Counted from the first letter of the stretch, positions 1 to 10,074 are shown. The stretch is 64,000 nt of DNA from Candidatus Obscuribacterales bacterium (GCA_019637435.1 JAHBVO010000001.1:930001-994000), one strand, 5' to 3'. A program made the numbers and translations. The notes: generated by a model from the letters alone, not told the origin.

Positions 1-2
1 GA

Positions 3-2000
3 CGAGGCTGCGATCGTGGTTGTCGTTTTTGCCAGCCGGGTTACACATTCCTTCCGGTAAGAGAACGATCGAGCAAAGACATTGTTGATTTGTCGAAACA
101 AGCTCTCGCCAATAGCGGGCATGACGAGTATTCGATGTTGTCGCTATGCGTTTCCGACTACACGAGTTTGTACGAAACCACTCGCGCTTTGAACCGAGAG
201 CACAGTTCGACACGCGCGAACCTGTCGTTCCCGAGTCAGCGCGCTGACCGAATGAACATGGATATCGCCGAGGAATTGAAGACGGTTCGTCGCAGTGGTA
301 TCACTCTAGCACCGGAAGCCGGAACTGAGCGCATGCGTGCTGTAATCAATAAGGGTCTTTCGCACGAGCAAATTATTTCTGCGGTCGAGTCGGCGTATAA
401 ATCCGGCTGGACATCAGTGAAACTTTACTTCATGTGCTGCATGCCGACTGAAGAGGACGAAGACCTCGTCGGTATCATCAACATATTGAAAGAAGCGACG
501 ATTGCTTGCCGCAAAATTCGTAAGAGCAATCCTGAACAATTCAAGCGCGGCATGGAGTTTACTTGCACCATCTCGAACTTCTGTCCTAAACCGTTTACAC
601 CGTTTCAATGGTTTGGTCAGGTCACTCGCGAAGAGACGAAGCGCAAACACGAAGTTCTTCATCAAGCTCTCAGAGACTCCGGTCTGGGCAACGTTCAATT
701 GAACAAGACAGAACCTGAAATCAGTCTTCTCGAGTGCGTAATCTCGCGCGGAGGTCGTGAGATGGCTGAGATGATTCAACGCGCATGGAAGAAAGGCGCG
801 AAGTTTGACGCCTGGGATGACAGATTCCAGCCGCATCTCTGGCATGAAGTCGCGACCGAAATGGGAACGACACTTGAAACTATCGCATGTACCGATCGCG
901 AGCCGGGCTCAGACCAACCTTGGAACGTGGTGCACATCGGTTTGAACAACTGGTGGCTCCTCAAAGAATGGGAAAAGGCTCTTGCAGTCAAAGAGACCGC
1001 GAACTGCACCGAGAACACCTGCCACGCTTGCGGCGTGTGCACCGAACTCGATACCGTTCACGTGCTCGCTGCTCCCAGTAAAGAAGTGATGAAAAAGAAT
1101 CCGTTCGTCAAAGAGCTGAACGCTAACGTCGAAGACGAAGATTCGCATCCCTCCTTGTTTGTACAACAACCTGGCGAAGCGCCTTCTACCGACACGGTTA
1201 CGCGCTTGCGTTTTCTTTTCACCAAGCGTGGTGACCTTCGTTTCGTCGGTCACCTCGATGTCCAATCGCTGTTCGTCAGAGCAGCCAGACGCGCCAGCCT
1301 GAAACTGGCGTATTCAAAGGGTTTCAATCCGCAACCCAAGCTCTCGCTTGCAAGTCCTCTTCCTCTCTATTTTGAGGGTGAAGGTGAAGTTGCTGAGATA
1401 GATCTTGCGGAAGTGATTAGCGCCGAAGATTTCCAAAACAGAATGAATCGGCAACTGCCCCCGGAAATTCAAGTTCTGGAGGTCGTAGAGCTGTTTGAAA
1501 AACCGTCGCAGTCTCTGTCTGCGGTTCTCGATACAGCCACTTACAGGGCGGTGTTGTTTAACTCCATTGGAGGAGACGCACCCAGTCCTGAACAAACCGA
1601 GATGCTCAAGACTAAAGTTCAAGAGCTTCTCAATCAAGAAAGTATTTTGATTGACGCAAAGGACAACTCGAAGCGGAAGGGCAAAAATAAGCGCAACCAA
1701 ACCGAGAAGCCGGCGCAACGCGACATCAGGGGCGGTATCAAGTCTCTTGCTGTCAAAAATAGCGATTCGCAAGTCGTTCTTGAAATGGAGCTGGCTTGTG
1801 GACCGCAACTTCACGTAAAACCTTCCGAGGTTTTGGATTGCATTGATACGAATTTCCGATGGAGGTTTACGCGGCTCGCACTTTTCGCAGCCGATAAAAC
1901 CGAATTGCTCACTTATGACAAGCCGGGTGCGATGCGGGACTCCAAAGTCCTGACAGCTGCTACCTCCGGCAACTCGACTCCAAAAGATTTAAGTAACTAG
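3..2000 (+). CDS. Radical SAM protein with C-terminal DUF2344/TIGR03936 domain (5' truncated)
   Basis: The gene enters from the left edge. Reading the frame from base 3 gives a radical SAM cluster motif, C-x3-C-x2-C, within the first 12 codons (Cys5, Cys9, Cys12 of the visible part), so the start lies outside the window and the TTG at 90 is not the start. The motif would bind a [4Fe-4S] cluster that cleaves S-adenosylmethionine. The visible part continues the radical SAM barrel for about 300 residues. A Cys-rich segment follows (C-x4-C-x2-C-x2-C near base 1005-1040). The last ~230 residues match the radical SAM-linked TIGR03936/DUF2344 domain (FVGHLDVQ, KGFNPQPKLS). Family members of this fused form are common in Cyanobacteria and Firmicutes and often precede RNase E/G, as here (12 bases upstream). 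The substrate is unknown; a role in RNA or ribosome maturation is inferred only from this linkage. A Lys/Arg-rich insert lies near base 1660-1720. Confidence 0.88.
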   Translation, partial: RGCDRGCRFCQPGYTFLPVRERSSKDIVDLSKQALANSGHDEYSMLSLCVSDYTSLYETTRALNREHSSTRANLSFPSQRADRMNMDIAEELKTVRRSGITLAPEAGTERMRAVINKGLSHEQIISAVESAYKSGWTSVKLYFMCCMPTEEDEDLVGIINILKEATIACRKIRKSNPEQFKRGMEFTCTISNFCPKPFTPFQWFGQVTREETKRKHEVLHQALRDSGLGNVQLNKTEPEISLLECVISRGGREMAEMIQRAWKKGAKFDAWDDRFQPHLWHEVATEMGTTLETIACTDREPGSDQPWNVVHIGLNNWWLLKEWEKALAVKETANCTENTCHACGVCTELDTVHVLAAPSKEVMKKNPFVKELNANVEDEDSHPSLFVQQPGEAPSTDTVTRLRFLFTKRGDLRFVGHLDVQSLFVRAARRASLKLAYSKGFNPQPKLSLASPLPLYFEGEGEVAEIDLAEVISAEDFQNRMNRQLPPEIQVLEVVELFEKPSQSLSAVLDTATYRAVLFNSIGGDAPSPEQTEMLKTKVQELLNQESILIDAKDNSKRKGKNKRNQTEKPAQRDIRGGIKSLAVKNSDSQVVLEMELACGPQLHVKPSEVLDCIDTNFRWRFTRLALFAADKTELLTYDKPGAMRDSKVLTAATSGNSTPKDLSN

Positions 2001-2012
2001 TTTGAGGAACTT

Positions 2013-4232
2013 ATGAGAAAGTCACTAGTAATTTCAGAACAGGACAACATCGCGGCTCTGCTTGAGAATGACAGAGTTTGCGAATTCTTCGTCAACCGCG
2101 GAGAGTTGCTGCTCGGTGATATCTACACCTGTACGGTTGAAAACATTCTTCCTGGTATCGACGCCGCGTTCGTCAATCTTGGGAAAGACAAAATGGGTTT
2201 CCTGCACGCCAATGACGTACCTGGTCAAGGTCCGTTGAAAGAGCGTCTGGTACCTAAACAAAAGTTGTTGGTTCAAATCACAAAAGAACCTACCGGACAT
2301 AAAGGTCCGCGTGTATCTACAGCAATCAGCTTGCCGGGCCGCTTTCTGGTGCTCGTGCCGGAAGAGCGCGGTGTTTCAATCTCGCGCCGAATTTCCGAAT
2401 CGCGTGAGCGCGCCAGACTGAAAGCCGTTGTGAACTTGATGAAACCACCTGGCGTCGGAATCATTATTAGAACGGAAGCAAAAGGTCAGGGCGAAGATGA
2501 ACTCTTCGAAGACTTCCAACAATTGTGGGATACCTGGCAGACCGTGGTTTCCGAAGCTGAAGCTTCTATCGGACCGCTTCTGATTTATCGCGATCAAGAT
2601 CTCTTGTATCGCGTCATCCGCGACGCTTATTCGCACGAAGTCACCGATATCATCGTTGATAGCCCGGACGGTCAAAAACGCGCTCAAGAATACCTCTCCG
2701 GTTGGGCCAGCAAAAACACGAAGGTCTCTTTCCACACAGCCGAAGAACCACTTCTGGTGGCAAAGGGCATTGACTCAGAAATCGAAGCAGCTCTGACGGA
2801 CAGAGCTGAGCTGCCGAGCGGTGGCCACTTGAACATTCAACCGACCGAAGCGCTCACAGTCATAGACGTCAACTCGGGACGCTTCACCAGCTCGAGAACT
2901 CAAGCTGAAACCGTCCGTCGCACCAACCTCGAAGCGGCGCAGGAAATTCCTCGCCAGCTCAGACTGCGCAATATCGGCGGCATGGTTATTGTCGACTTCA
3001 TCGACATGGAAAGCCGCAAAGACCAGCAGCAGGTTTTGGAACAGTTCCAGCGTGCATTGGAAGATGATCGCGCCAAGCCGCAAATCGGACAACTTTCAGA
3101 CCTCGGTCTGGTCGAATTAACCCGTCGCAGACAGGGGCAGTCTTTGAGAGAGCTCTTCACTCATCAGTGCTCGCATTGCACGGGTCAGGGTGTTGTCGCT
3201 TTCATCGAAGTCGGCCCGCAAGAGGCGAGAAAAGTCGTCGGCATGAAAGCTCAAGACGAAGAGGCGTACGGAAAAAAGCCGAATCGGTCACGAGCCAATT
3301 CTGTTCTTAAATCTGCCAGCGCAAGCGGCGGACGGATAGTCTCGACCGTGACCAATGGTGATGAAGGCCTAGACGTGCCGGAAGAAATTCTTGCTCAGAT
3401 GCCTGAAGAACTTCTCGATCCCAGGGACAGAGCTAGTGGTCGAATGAGACCAGGGGCTCCCGGCTTCTCGGACGAGGACGAAGAATCCGACGGTGATGAC
3501 GAGACCGAAGTGGAAGTGCTCAACGGCGCCGTCACCTCGAAATCTTCGTTGTATGAAGAATCGATGATCGAAGATGACGAGAGCGAAGAGCATTCTCGTG
3601 AACTTTCCAGCAGCATCTCCGCCGTTGAGGAAGTTTTCCAGGAAATAGGAGTCGGCGAACCCAATCGCTATAAAGAAGCTGTAATCGAAGAAGTCGATGA
3701 AGAGTCGGACGAAGTCGATGAAGAGGACGAGGACGACGATGAGCAAACCGAAGTCCAGGTTCAAGTTCAAATTTCTGAAGACTCCGAAGATGATGACGAC
3801 GATGAAGAAGATGAAACTAGCTACGAGCCGGAAGCTAGCCCTTATGAAGCTATCCCCAGCTCCTTTTCCGGTGTGTTCACGCTGAACAAGAAACCGGAAA
3901 TTGAAGAAGTTTCCTCCGTTGTTGACACCGCCTCTGGTACCGAAGCTCATTGGAGCACTGAAACAGCCGGAACGGCTCAATCGGTTTCAATCGCGCATGA
4001 AGAAGTTCCACACATCGACGTTCACGGCAGCGGCGATGCCGCGGTAGAAAGTCACGGCAACGTCACTCATCCTTCGCCGGATTTGTCGACGATCAGACCT
4101 AACTTTCAGCTTGTAAGTCGTGAAGTTTCCACTCAGGACTCCGGTCACGGCACCACCCATGGTGACGAAGACGCGGAGCAGCTCAAGATCGCCGCATTCA
4201 CGAACTCAGATTCAGAAGGCAGCGAAGACTAG
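2013..4232 (+). CDS. rne: Ribonuclease E/G family endoribonuclease
   Basis: 739-residue RNase E/G, the single-strand-specific endonuclease of mRNA decay and rRNA processing. An S1 RNA-binding domain occupies about residues 33-112 (ELLLGDIYTC start). The DNase I-like catalytic core carries the two expected Mg-binding aspartates, Asp285 in TVIDVNSGRF and Asp328 in IVDFIDM. A zinc-link C-x2-C motif (Cys386, Cys389) joins protomers in this family. After residue ~400 the protein is a long, strongly acidic, low-complexity tail with runs of Asp and Glu, probably disordered. This differs from the Arg/Pro-rich scaffold tail of gamma-proteobacterial RNase E. It starts 12 bases after the radical SAM gene, so the two are probably cotranscribed, and it ends at a strong intrinsic terminator. 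The symbol rng would be equally defensible. Confidence 0.93.
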   Translation: MRKSLVISEQDNIAALLENDRVCEFFVNRGELLLGDIYTCTVENILPGIDAAFVNLGKDKMGFLHANDVPGQGPLKERLVPKQKLLVQITKEPTGHKGPRVSTAISLPGRFLVLVPEERGVSISRRISESRERARLKAVVNLMKPPGVGIIIRTEAKGQGEDELFEDFQQLWDTWQTVVSEAEASIGPLLIYRDQDLLYRVIRDAYSHEVTDIIVDSPDGQKRAQEYLSGWASKNTKVSFHTAEEPLLVAKGIDSEIEAALTDRAELPSGGHLNIQPTEALTVIDVNSGRFTSSRTQAETVRRTNLEAAQEIPRQLRLRNIGGMVIVDFIDMESRKDQQQVLEQFQRALEDDRAKPQIGQLSDLGLVELTRRRQGQSLRELFTHQCSHCTGQGVVAFIEVGPQEARKVVGMKAQDEEAYGKKPNRSRANSVLKSASASGGRIVSTVTNGDEGLDVPEEILAQMPEELLDPRDRASGRMRPGAPGFSDEDEESDGDDETEVEVLNGAVTSKSSLYEESMIEDDESEEHSRELSSSISAVEEVFQEIGVGEPNRYKEAVIEEVDEESDEVDEEDEDDDEQTEVQVQVQISEDSEDDDDDEEDETSYEPEASPYEAIPSSFSGVFTLNKKPEIEEVSSVVDTASGTEAHWSTETAGTAQSVSIAHEEVPHIDVHGSGDAAVESHGNVTHPSPDLSTIRPNFQLVSREVSTQDSGHGTTHGDEDAEQLKIAAFTNSDSEGSED

Positions 4233-4255
4233 TCTCCTGTACAAACTTACAGAGA

Positions 4256-4287
4256 GGGGATGCGTTTTTGGACGCATCCCCTTTTTT
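4256..4287 (+). terminator. Intrinsic terminator after rne
   Basis: A perfect 10-bp stem (GGGGATGCGT at 4256-4265 paired with ACGCATCCCC at 4272-4281), a 6-base loop and six T residues form a textbook rho-independent terminator 24 bases after the RNase E/G stop. The next gene lies on the opposite strand. Confidence 0.92.
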
Positions 4288-4318
4288 ACAGTTTAACGTT
4301 TCAAACGGATGGCTCAAC

Positions 4319-5611
4319 CTAAGTGGGGTTGTTTCTGTTTCTCGCCATGCTCAGACTGAATCCAAAACGGACAGCACTCGCGTGCATTTCCGGGGGCAAG
4401 ATAGAAACTTCCAGCGCCGCTTGCGGATCGTTCTCCAACATCTCGTCTACAAATGCTCGATCGGCTCGGTAAGCCTGATCCTCAACATAGAATGCACCGG
4501 AGAATTGTCCTTTGTAGATATAGCCCAGGCAAGTTCCCCGGTCCTGTGTCAGTGAAATCGCAAGAGTTGCCGTTCCATTCTTCTGGCCTAACCAATTGCA
4601 AATATAATCGAGATACTCTTTGGCGCTGTAGTCGTCATGCCGTTCCACAGGATAACCAAGGAAAAGGGAGGACATCGCTAAAGTAATTTCTTCCGGCAGG
4701 TCGTACTGCGATACCACCGTATCTGGTGACTCCAGATCGCTGAGCATCGCTTGAAGCGACTCTTCGGTCGGCTTGGTCGTCGGGTCGGCTTTGCATCCAT
4801 ATATGCAGCCCACGGCGCGTCCTTTGTATAACAACATCGCCGCACGAGACAGGCGACTTTCACATGCGGCTTTGACGCAGCCGGTGAACATTCCGCCTTC
4901 CAGCTGAGTTATAAGCCACTCAACGTCATAATCGCCGATACGCATCGTGCTGATTGTCTCGCCGTCGATTGGAGGCATGATCAAGTCGATGGCGCGACGC
5001 AACTGGAATCTGCGACTGGGAACGCCATCTGCGTACCGCTGGGCAGGTTGCGCTCCGGTTAAATATTGATTTCCCTGATCGCCGCCCATATATTGCTCGG
5101 GCGTTTGCTGGGACGGCAAGGGACCGGTGGCATATTGTTGTTGCGGTGGATTGAATTGCTGCGGGAGCGGTCCGGTAGCAAACTGCTGTTGCTGATAGCC
5201 TTCGTTCGAATACGGGTCGACCGGCGCCTGGGCGGGTAGGGGACCAGTGAGATACTGATTGGAATTATCGGGAGCGGCTTGCTGAGCGCCCGTCGTGTAG
5301 TTCGAGTCGAGCTCGTCTAAGTGCTGTGTCCAGTCCGGTCCGTAGCTCTTCTTGACCGGCGCTCCGCCTTTGGCTGAGCTGCCTGCCGTGAAGCGCTCAG
5401 ACAGAAGAACACGGCTCTTGTCAATGCAAACGAACGTGGCGAGGACTTCGTCACCGAAGTTATGTCTGGCATTTGAAGGAAGATACCCTGGAATATTATC
5501 CTTAACTAGCACCACAGCGTAGCCGCCGGGTTCAGCCTTCTGAATCTTGCACTGTACGATTTGGCCGGGCTTGTAGCCTTGAATTTTCCAGGGATTGATT
5601 TTACTCACCAT
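4319..5611 (-). CDS. Hypothetical protein: N-terminal S1-like domain, Gln-rich repeat linker, conserved C-terminal domain
   Basis: 430 residues, function unknown. The first ~75 residues look like an S1/OB-type RNA-binding domain (GQIVQCKIQKAEPGGYAVVL, then a loop and LLSER). Residues ~100-200 are a Gln/Pro-rich, probably disordered linker with four imperfect copies of a motif of the form Tyr/Phe-(Leu/Ala)-Thr-Gly-(Pro-Leu-Pro). The C-terminal ~220 residues form a folded domain that I do not recognise, beginning near MPPIDGETI and containing a GRAVGCIYG segment somewhat like DUF4388 proteins. There is no signal peptide, so it is probably cytosolic. It is convergent with rne across a terminator. 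An S1-like protein beside RNase E/G is suggestive of RNA metabolism, but that is inference. Confidence 0.72.
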   Translation of the reverse strand: MVSKINPWKIQGYKPGQIVQCKIQKAEPGGYAVVLVKDNIPGYLPSNARHNFGDEVLATFVCIDKSRVLLSERFTAGSSAKGGAPVKKSYGPDWTQHLDELDSNYTTGAQQAAPDNSNQYLTGPLPAQAPVDPYSNEGYQQQQFATGPLPQQFNPPQQQYATGPLPSQQTPEQYMGGDQGNQYLTGAQPAQRYADGVPSRRFQLRRAIDLIMPPIDGETISTMRIGDYDVEWLITQLEGGMFTGCVKAACESRLSRAAMLLYKGRAVGCIYGCKADPTTKPTEESLQAMLSDLESPDTVVSQYDLPEEITLAMSSLFLGYPVERHDDYSAKEYLDYICNWLGQKNGTATLAISLTQDRGTCLGYIYKGQFSGAFYVEDQAYRADRAFVDEMLENDPQAALEVSILPPEMHASAVRFGFSLSMARNRNNPT

Positions 5612-5705
5612 TGAATCCCTAACAACCGAGCTGAGGAACCGAGATTGATGTGCAGGAACCGATCAAAAGCCTTCATATCTTGTTAATAAGCCCCCATAGC
5701 TTATC

Positions 5706-6044
5706 TTACATGAACAGGCGGTTCGTTAGAACTTGCCAGGCCTGCTTGAGCAGTAGGAGTGGCCCGAGATTAGCCTCTCGTTTTGTTCGTACCACATTTG
5801 AGCAAGAATTATTACCTTGTCCTGAAGAATTACTTATAGTAAATTCGTGATCGGACACTTCTGAGGTGCAGGGCGAGGGCTGTGACTGATGCGTTTTGTG
5901 GCAGCTCAGGCAGCTTCCGGCGCACGAAGGGTCGATATCTTGCCAGGTGCTGCACCGGGGGCAGCGCACCGATATGGATGTCGCCGATGTGATCGTGAGC
6001 GGCATCTGGCACTTCGTGCAGTTCGGTCCGGTCTTCTTATCCAT
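5706..6044 (-). CDS. Small zinc-ribbon protein
   Basis: 112 residues if translation starts at 6044. The start ATG sits inside the end of the upstream FeoA gene (ATGGATAA, overlapping stop), which favours it over the ATG at 6062. The N-terminal half holds three C-x2-C pairs (CTKC, CPRC, CLSC) plus a single Cys and a His, as in a treble-clef or rubredoxin-like zinc ribbon. The C-terminal half is Ser/Asn-rich and not recognisable. No enzyme motif is seen. It is the last gene of a Fur-FeoA-zinc ribbon set on this strand, so a role in metal sensing or handling is a reasonable guess only. The downstream half has weak coding character, so the true end of the conserved part is uncertain. Confidence 0.55.
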   Translation of the reverse strand: MDKKTGPNCTKCQMPLTITSATSISVRCPRCSTWQDIDPSCAGSCLSCHKTHQSQPSPCTSEVSDHEFTISNSSGQGNNSCSNVVRTKREANLGPLLLLKQAWQVLTNRLFM

Positions 6045-6315
6045 CGGATTTCTGCTTCGCACTGGGCGGCTGAGCGGGATCGACAGTGACGCTCTTTGCC
6101 AATTCGCGTCCTATGGCTATTTCAACATGCTTCTTGCTGATAATTACAGGTCCTTTCGGAATATTTTTCTGCACTTGAATCAGCGAGCCTTCGCCAATTC
6201 CAAATCTCAAGGCCTGCCACTTTACGTCATTGTCAGACGTGCCCGTGACTATGAGCCAATCTCCGTCCTTTGCTTCAGCCAGTGTTCTCACTTTATCGTT
6301 CAAAACCCGCTCCAA
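6037..6315 (-). CDS. FeoA domain protein
   Basis: 92-residue protein consisting of one FeoA-type SH3-like domain (LAEAKDGDWLIV start, ALRFGIGEGSLIQV middle, HVEIAIGRELAKSV end), the length typical of stand-alone FeoA. FeoA proteins assist FeoB ferrous-iron uptake, or sit at the C terminus of DtxR-type regulators. No feoB is present in the window. It lies 27 bases downstream of the Fur-family regulator on the same strand and overlaps the zinc-ribbon gene by 8 bases, so the three are probably one transcript. The first codon is TTG, with no strong ribosome-binding site, so the exact start is uncertain. Confidence 0.75.
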   Translation of the reverse strand: MERVLNDKVRTLAEAKDGDWLIVTGTSDNDVKWQALRFGIGEGSLIQVQKNIPKGPVIISKKHVEIAIGRELAKSVTVDPAQPPSAKQKSDG

Positions 6316-6342
6316 TTGTTTCGGTTGAAAAACCGTTTGCGC

Positions 6343-6828
6343 CTACCGGCTCAGCTTCCGACAGTCGGGGCATAAACCGAATATTTTGAACTGCGCGTCC
6401 ACCACATCGAAGTTGTAGCGGGCGCCAATCTTTTGGCCGGCTTCTTCCAGAAAGTGATCTTCGAACTCCAGCGTGGAGTTGCAGCGTGTACAAATGATGT
6501 GTTGATGCGGCAGATCGTCCTGCTTCAGCTCATAATGCTTGTGACCTTCGGCAAAATCAAGTTCGCGAAGTAAGCCCATGGAGGTCAGCAACTTCAAGGT
6601 GCGATAAGCGGTCGCCAGGCTGACGCTGGAGCCTCGCTCAACCAGTGCGCCATGTAATTCTTCGGCCGAAAGATGTTGTCCGTGAGGCAGGTCTCGAAAA
6701 ATTTGCAGGATCAATTCGCGTTGCGCGGTCACACGGTGCCCGCGTTTGCGCAGACTATCGAACACCGGATCTGCTGGGGAATCCGCTTGCTGCTGCTCTT
6801 TCTCGTGATTGTGGGAATGCAATTGCAA
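6343..6828 (-). CDS. Fur family metal-dependent transcriptional regulator
   Basis: 161 residues, the usual size for Fur/PerR/Zur. It has an N-terminal winged helix (KRGHRVTAQRELILQIF, then SLATAYRTLKLL recognition helix). The C-terminal dimerisation domain carries a His-rich metal site (HKHYEL, PHQHIICTRC) and two structural C-x2-C pairs (CTRC and CPDC). The short N-terminal extension is rich in His, Gln and Glu. The metal specificity (iron, zinc, manganese or peroxide sensing) cannot be settled from sequence alone. The downstream FeoA gene favours iron. The gene is 113 bases from the end of uvrA, on the same strand. Confidence 0.9.
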   Translation of the reverse strand: MQLHSHNHEKEQQQADSPADPVFDSLRKRGHRVTAQRELILQIFRDLPHGQHLSAEELHGALVERGSSVSLATAYRTLKLLTSMGLLRELDFAEGHKHYELKQDDLPHQHIICTRCNSTLEFEDHFLEEAGQKIGARYNFDVVDAQFKIFGLCPDCRKLSR

Positions 6829-6941
6829 TTACCTCGGTGCGCTGTGCATATGATACCCGATCCCGATGGAATGGACTTTCATGCAGTTGGTACCAAATGC
6901 GCGAGAGCTCGAGGCTGTCAAATCGCCGTTCTGACCGGGTT

Positions 6942-9842
6942 TTAAACAGGAACGCTCAGCGGACCTTTGAGGAATTGACCGGTGAAGGAGGCTTTGACCT
7001 TGAGTAGGTCTTCAGGCTCGCCCTTCGCCACAATCGTTCCGCCGTCCTCGCCTCCGTCCGGTCCCAGGTCGATGACCCAATCTGCTTGTTTAATCACATC
7101 CAGATTGTGCTCAATAATCAGTACCGTGTTTCCGCTGTCCACAAGCCGATTGAGGACGTGCAACAATTTGTCCACATCGGCGAATGATAAGCCGGTAGTC
7201 GGCTCGTCCAGTATGTAAATCGTTTTTCCTGTGGAACGTTTGGAGAGTTGCTCCGCCAGTTTAACCCGCTGAGCTTCGCCTCCGGACAGCGTAGTTGCCG
7301 GTTGACCGAGTTTGACATACTCGAGTCCGACTTCCATCAATGTCTCCAGTTTTGCGTGGGCTTTCGGAATGTCTTTGAAGAAGGCGCATGCGTCCTCGAC
7401 GGTCATGTCGAGGATGTCGCCGATAGACTTGCCCTTGAATTTTACTTCGAGAGTTTCGCGGTTGTAGCGTGCACCCTTGCATACTTCACAGGTTACGAAA
7501 ACCGACGGCAGGAAGTTCATCTCGATTTCGTTCATCCCTTCGCCGTGGCACGCTTCACAGCGACCGCCTTTGACGTTGAACGAAAATCGACCGGGAAGAT
7601 ATCCGCGTGCTTTCGCTTCCGTCGTCATCGAAAAGATTTCGCGAATAGCGTCGAACAGACCGGTGTATGTGGCAGGGTTTGATCTGGGGGTTCGACCGAT
7701 TGGTGATTGATCTATGTCGATTACCTTGTCCAGCTGCTCCGCGCCTTCGACCTTTTTCAATCCTTTGGGCATGGGCACTGTGCCGTGGAGAAAGTGCCGT
7801 AAGTATTGGTAGATCAGATCGTTAACCAGAGTTGATTTACCTGAGCCACTAACCCCGGTGACAGCGACAAATTTTCCAAGTGGAATTTCTAGATCGATGT
7901 CTTTGAGATTGTTGAGCTTCGCACCAAACACTTTCAGCTTCTTACCGCTGCCTGTGCGCCTTCTGGCTGGAACCTCTATGCGTTTTCTTCCGGAAAGGTA
8001 TGCACCGGTCGATGATCTCTTTTGAGATTCAATCGCTTTGATTTTTCCTTCTGCCACCACTTCGCCACCATGAACACCGGCACCAGGACCGATATCAATG
8101 ATCCAATCAGCAGCGCGAATGGTATCTTCGTCGTGTTCGACCACGAGCAAGGTGTTGCCCAGATCTTTGAGATGTTTCAGCGTCGCGATCAATCGATTGT
8201 TGTCGCGCTGGTGAAGCCCGATAGATGGTTCGTCCAACACGTAGAGAACTCCGGAAAGACCGGAACCGATCTGCGTGGCCAATCGTATGCGTTGAGCCTC
8301 GCCACCGGATAAGGTGCCGGCTTGACGTTCCAAAGTTAGATATCCGAGTCCGACGTCGGTGAGGAATTTCAGTCGTGCTTGAATCTCGAGCAAGACCTGA
8401 TGCGCGATTTTGCTATGTCTTTCGTTTAACTGCTCCGGCAAGTCGTTGAAAAACTGAGCCGCTTTCAAAATCGGCAATCGACTTACTTCTGCAATCGAAC
8501 TTTTTCCAACGGTGACTGCCAGACTTTCAGCTTTCAGCCTTGAGCCATCGCATTTGGTGCACAACATTTGAGTCATGTATTCTTCAATGTCGTTGCGCAC
8601 CTTGTCCGAATTCGTCTCGGAGTGCCGTCTTGCCAGGTTCGGCACTACGCCCTCGAATGCTTTCTTGTAAGTCCAGAACTCCGAACCGTCGAACGAATCG
8701 TGTCCGAGCTTGATCTTCTCATCGCCGGAGCCGAACAAAATGTAGCCTTGCTGTTTCTTCGTCAGAGACGAAAATGGAACGTCGGTTTTAAACTTGTAGT
8801 GCTTCGCTACCGAAGCGATAATCTGGTCGTAATAGTTGTTGCCTGTTTTTGCCCAGGGATAGATCGCTCCTTCGGCAAGCGTTTTCGATGGATCGGGAAC
8901 GACCAACGATGGGTCGACTTCGAAAGTTGCTCCCAGTCCGTCGCAATCGGCACAAGCTCCATAAGGGCTATTGAAGCTGAATACGCGAGGCGAGATTTCG
9001 GCAAAGCTGATGTTGCAGTTGGCGCAGGCGAAATTTTCAGAGAACAGCAAAGGCTCTTTCTCGCCTTTTGCGTCGTCATCGTCGCTTGAAAGAATGTCGA
9101 TTAAGACGTTGGACTTTCCCCACTTCAAGCCGACGGAAATACTGTCGGCCAGGCGTGATTGGATACCGCCCTTCATCACGATCCGGTCAACGACGAGTTC
9201 GATATCGTGTTTCTTCTGTTTATCAAGCTCGATATCATCGTCGAGATGGTGGACCTTTCCATCGACTCTAACGCGCGCGAATCCCTCTTTTCGGAGATCC
9301 GAGAAAAGCGTTTGATACTCGCCCTTTCTGCCGGAGACAAGTGGTGCCAGCACCTGCAGTTTAGTTCCGGAAGGAAGGGAGAGGACCTGATCGACGATCT
9401 GGTCGATTGTTTGCGGATTGATTTTTCGTTTGCAGTTTGGGCAGTGTGGTATGCCGATGCGTGCGTACAAAAGCCGCATGTAATCATAGATTTCCGTCAC
9501 GGTTCCGACTGTAGAACGCGGGTTGTGACTGGTCGCTTTTTGATCGATCGAAATCGCAGGGCTCAAGCCTTCGATGGCATCTACGTCGGGCTTGTCCAGC
9601 TGTCCAAGAAACTGTCGAGCGTAAGCTGACAGAGACTCGACATAGCGCCTTTGACCTTCGGCAAAGATAGTGTCGAAAGCAAGAGATGACTTTCCCGAGC
9701 CGCTCACGCCGGTTATGACCACCAGCTTGTTGCGCGGGATTTTCAAACTGATGTTTTTTAAATTGTGTTGTCGGGCGCCTCGAACCGTGATGACATCGGC
9801 TTCCACGAAATCGCGGCTCCCGTTGTTAGAGCCAGGCATCAA
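6942..9842 (-). CDS. uvrA: Excinuclease ABC subunit A
   Basis: 966-residue UvrA, the damage-recognition ATPase of nucleotide excision repair, which loads UvrB on DNA. It is full length for the family. It shows two ABC ATPase modules, each with a Walker A ([12 protein letters not shown] near residue 45 and [14 protein letters not shown] near 655), two ABC signature segments ([12 protein letters not shown] and [12 protein letters not shown]), and the zinc-binding C-x2-C pairs (CPNC, CANC/CADC, CEAC/CEVC). It starts with a double ATG. The gene is divergent from the 1020-residue repeat protein across a 232-base gap. uvrB is not in the window, which is normal. I did not find a convincing LexA box upstream. 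Confidence 0.97.
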   Translation of the reverse strand: MMPGSNNGSRDFVEADVITVRGARQHNLKNISLKIPRNKLVVITGVSGSGKSSLAFDTIFAEGQRRYVESLSAYARQFLGQLDKPDVDAIEGLSPAISIDQKATSHNPRSTVGTVTEIYDYMRLLYARIGIPHCPNCKRKINPQTIDQIVDQVLSLPSGTKLQVLAPLVSGRKGEYQTLFSDLRKEGFARVRVDGKVHHLDDDIELDKQKKHDIELVVDRIVMKGGIQSRLADSISVGLKWGKSNVLIDILSSDDDDAKGEKEPLLFSENFACANCNISFAEISPRVFSFNSPYGACADCDGLGATFEVDPSLVVPDPSKTLAEGAIYPWAKTGNNYYDQIIASVAKHYKFKTDVPFSSLTKKQQGYILFGSGDEKIKLGHDSFDGSEFWTYKKAFEGVVPNLARRHSETNSDKVRNDIEEYMTQMLCTKCDGSRLKAESLAVTVGKSSIAEVSRLPILKAAQFFNDLPEQLNERHSKIAHQVLLEIQARLKFLTDVGLGYLTLERQAGTLSGGEAQRIRLATQIGSGLSGVLYVLDEPSIGLHQRDNNRLIATLKHLKDLGNTLLVVEHDEDTIRAADWIIDIGPGAGVHGGEVVAEGKIKAIESQKRSSTGAYLSGRKRIEVPARRRTGSGKKLKVFGAKLNNLKDIDLEIPLGKFVAVTGVSGSGKSTLVNDLIYQYLRHFLHGTVPMPKGLKKVEGAEQLDKVIDIDQSPIGRTPRSNPATYTGLFDAIREIFSMTTEAKARGYLPGRFSFNVKGGRCEACHGEGMNEIEMNFLPSVFVTCEVCKGARYNRETLEVKFKGKSIGDILDMTVEDACAFFKDIPKAHAKLETLMEVGLEYVKLGQPATTLSGGEAQRVKLAEQLSKRSTGKTIYILDEPTTGLSFADVDKLLHVLNRLVDSGNTVLIIEHNLDVIKQADWVIDLGPDGGEDGGTIVAKGEPEDLLKVKASFTGQFLKGPLSVPV

Positions 9843-10074
9843 TTACTGCCCTCCACGGGTTCCAAGTCGCCTCCAGCGTCATACGCAATCGAGCCGGGGC
9901 GACAAGTAAATAGTAACTGTTTTTCTTCGAAAAAGTGTCTTGTAAAAATCAAGAATTTAGAAGCTTTCAGCCTTTTTCGGGCAGGGGGACGCGGAGGTTT
10001 TGAACCCGTCTTTTGTAGGGTACATCCTCTAATGTATATAACCGCTCTGTTTAGTAAACGAGGGCAAGGCGTCC

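Noticed and set aside
3369..3980. 203-codon minus-strand frame across the acidic tail of RNase E/G
   Set aside because: Its Phe/Val/Ile-rich sequence is the complement of Asp/Glu codon runs; no start signal or homology.
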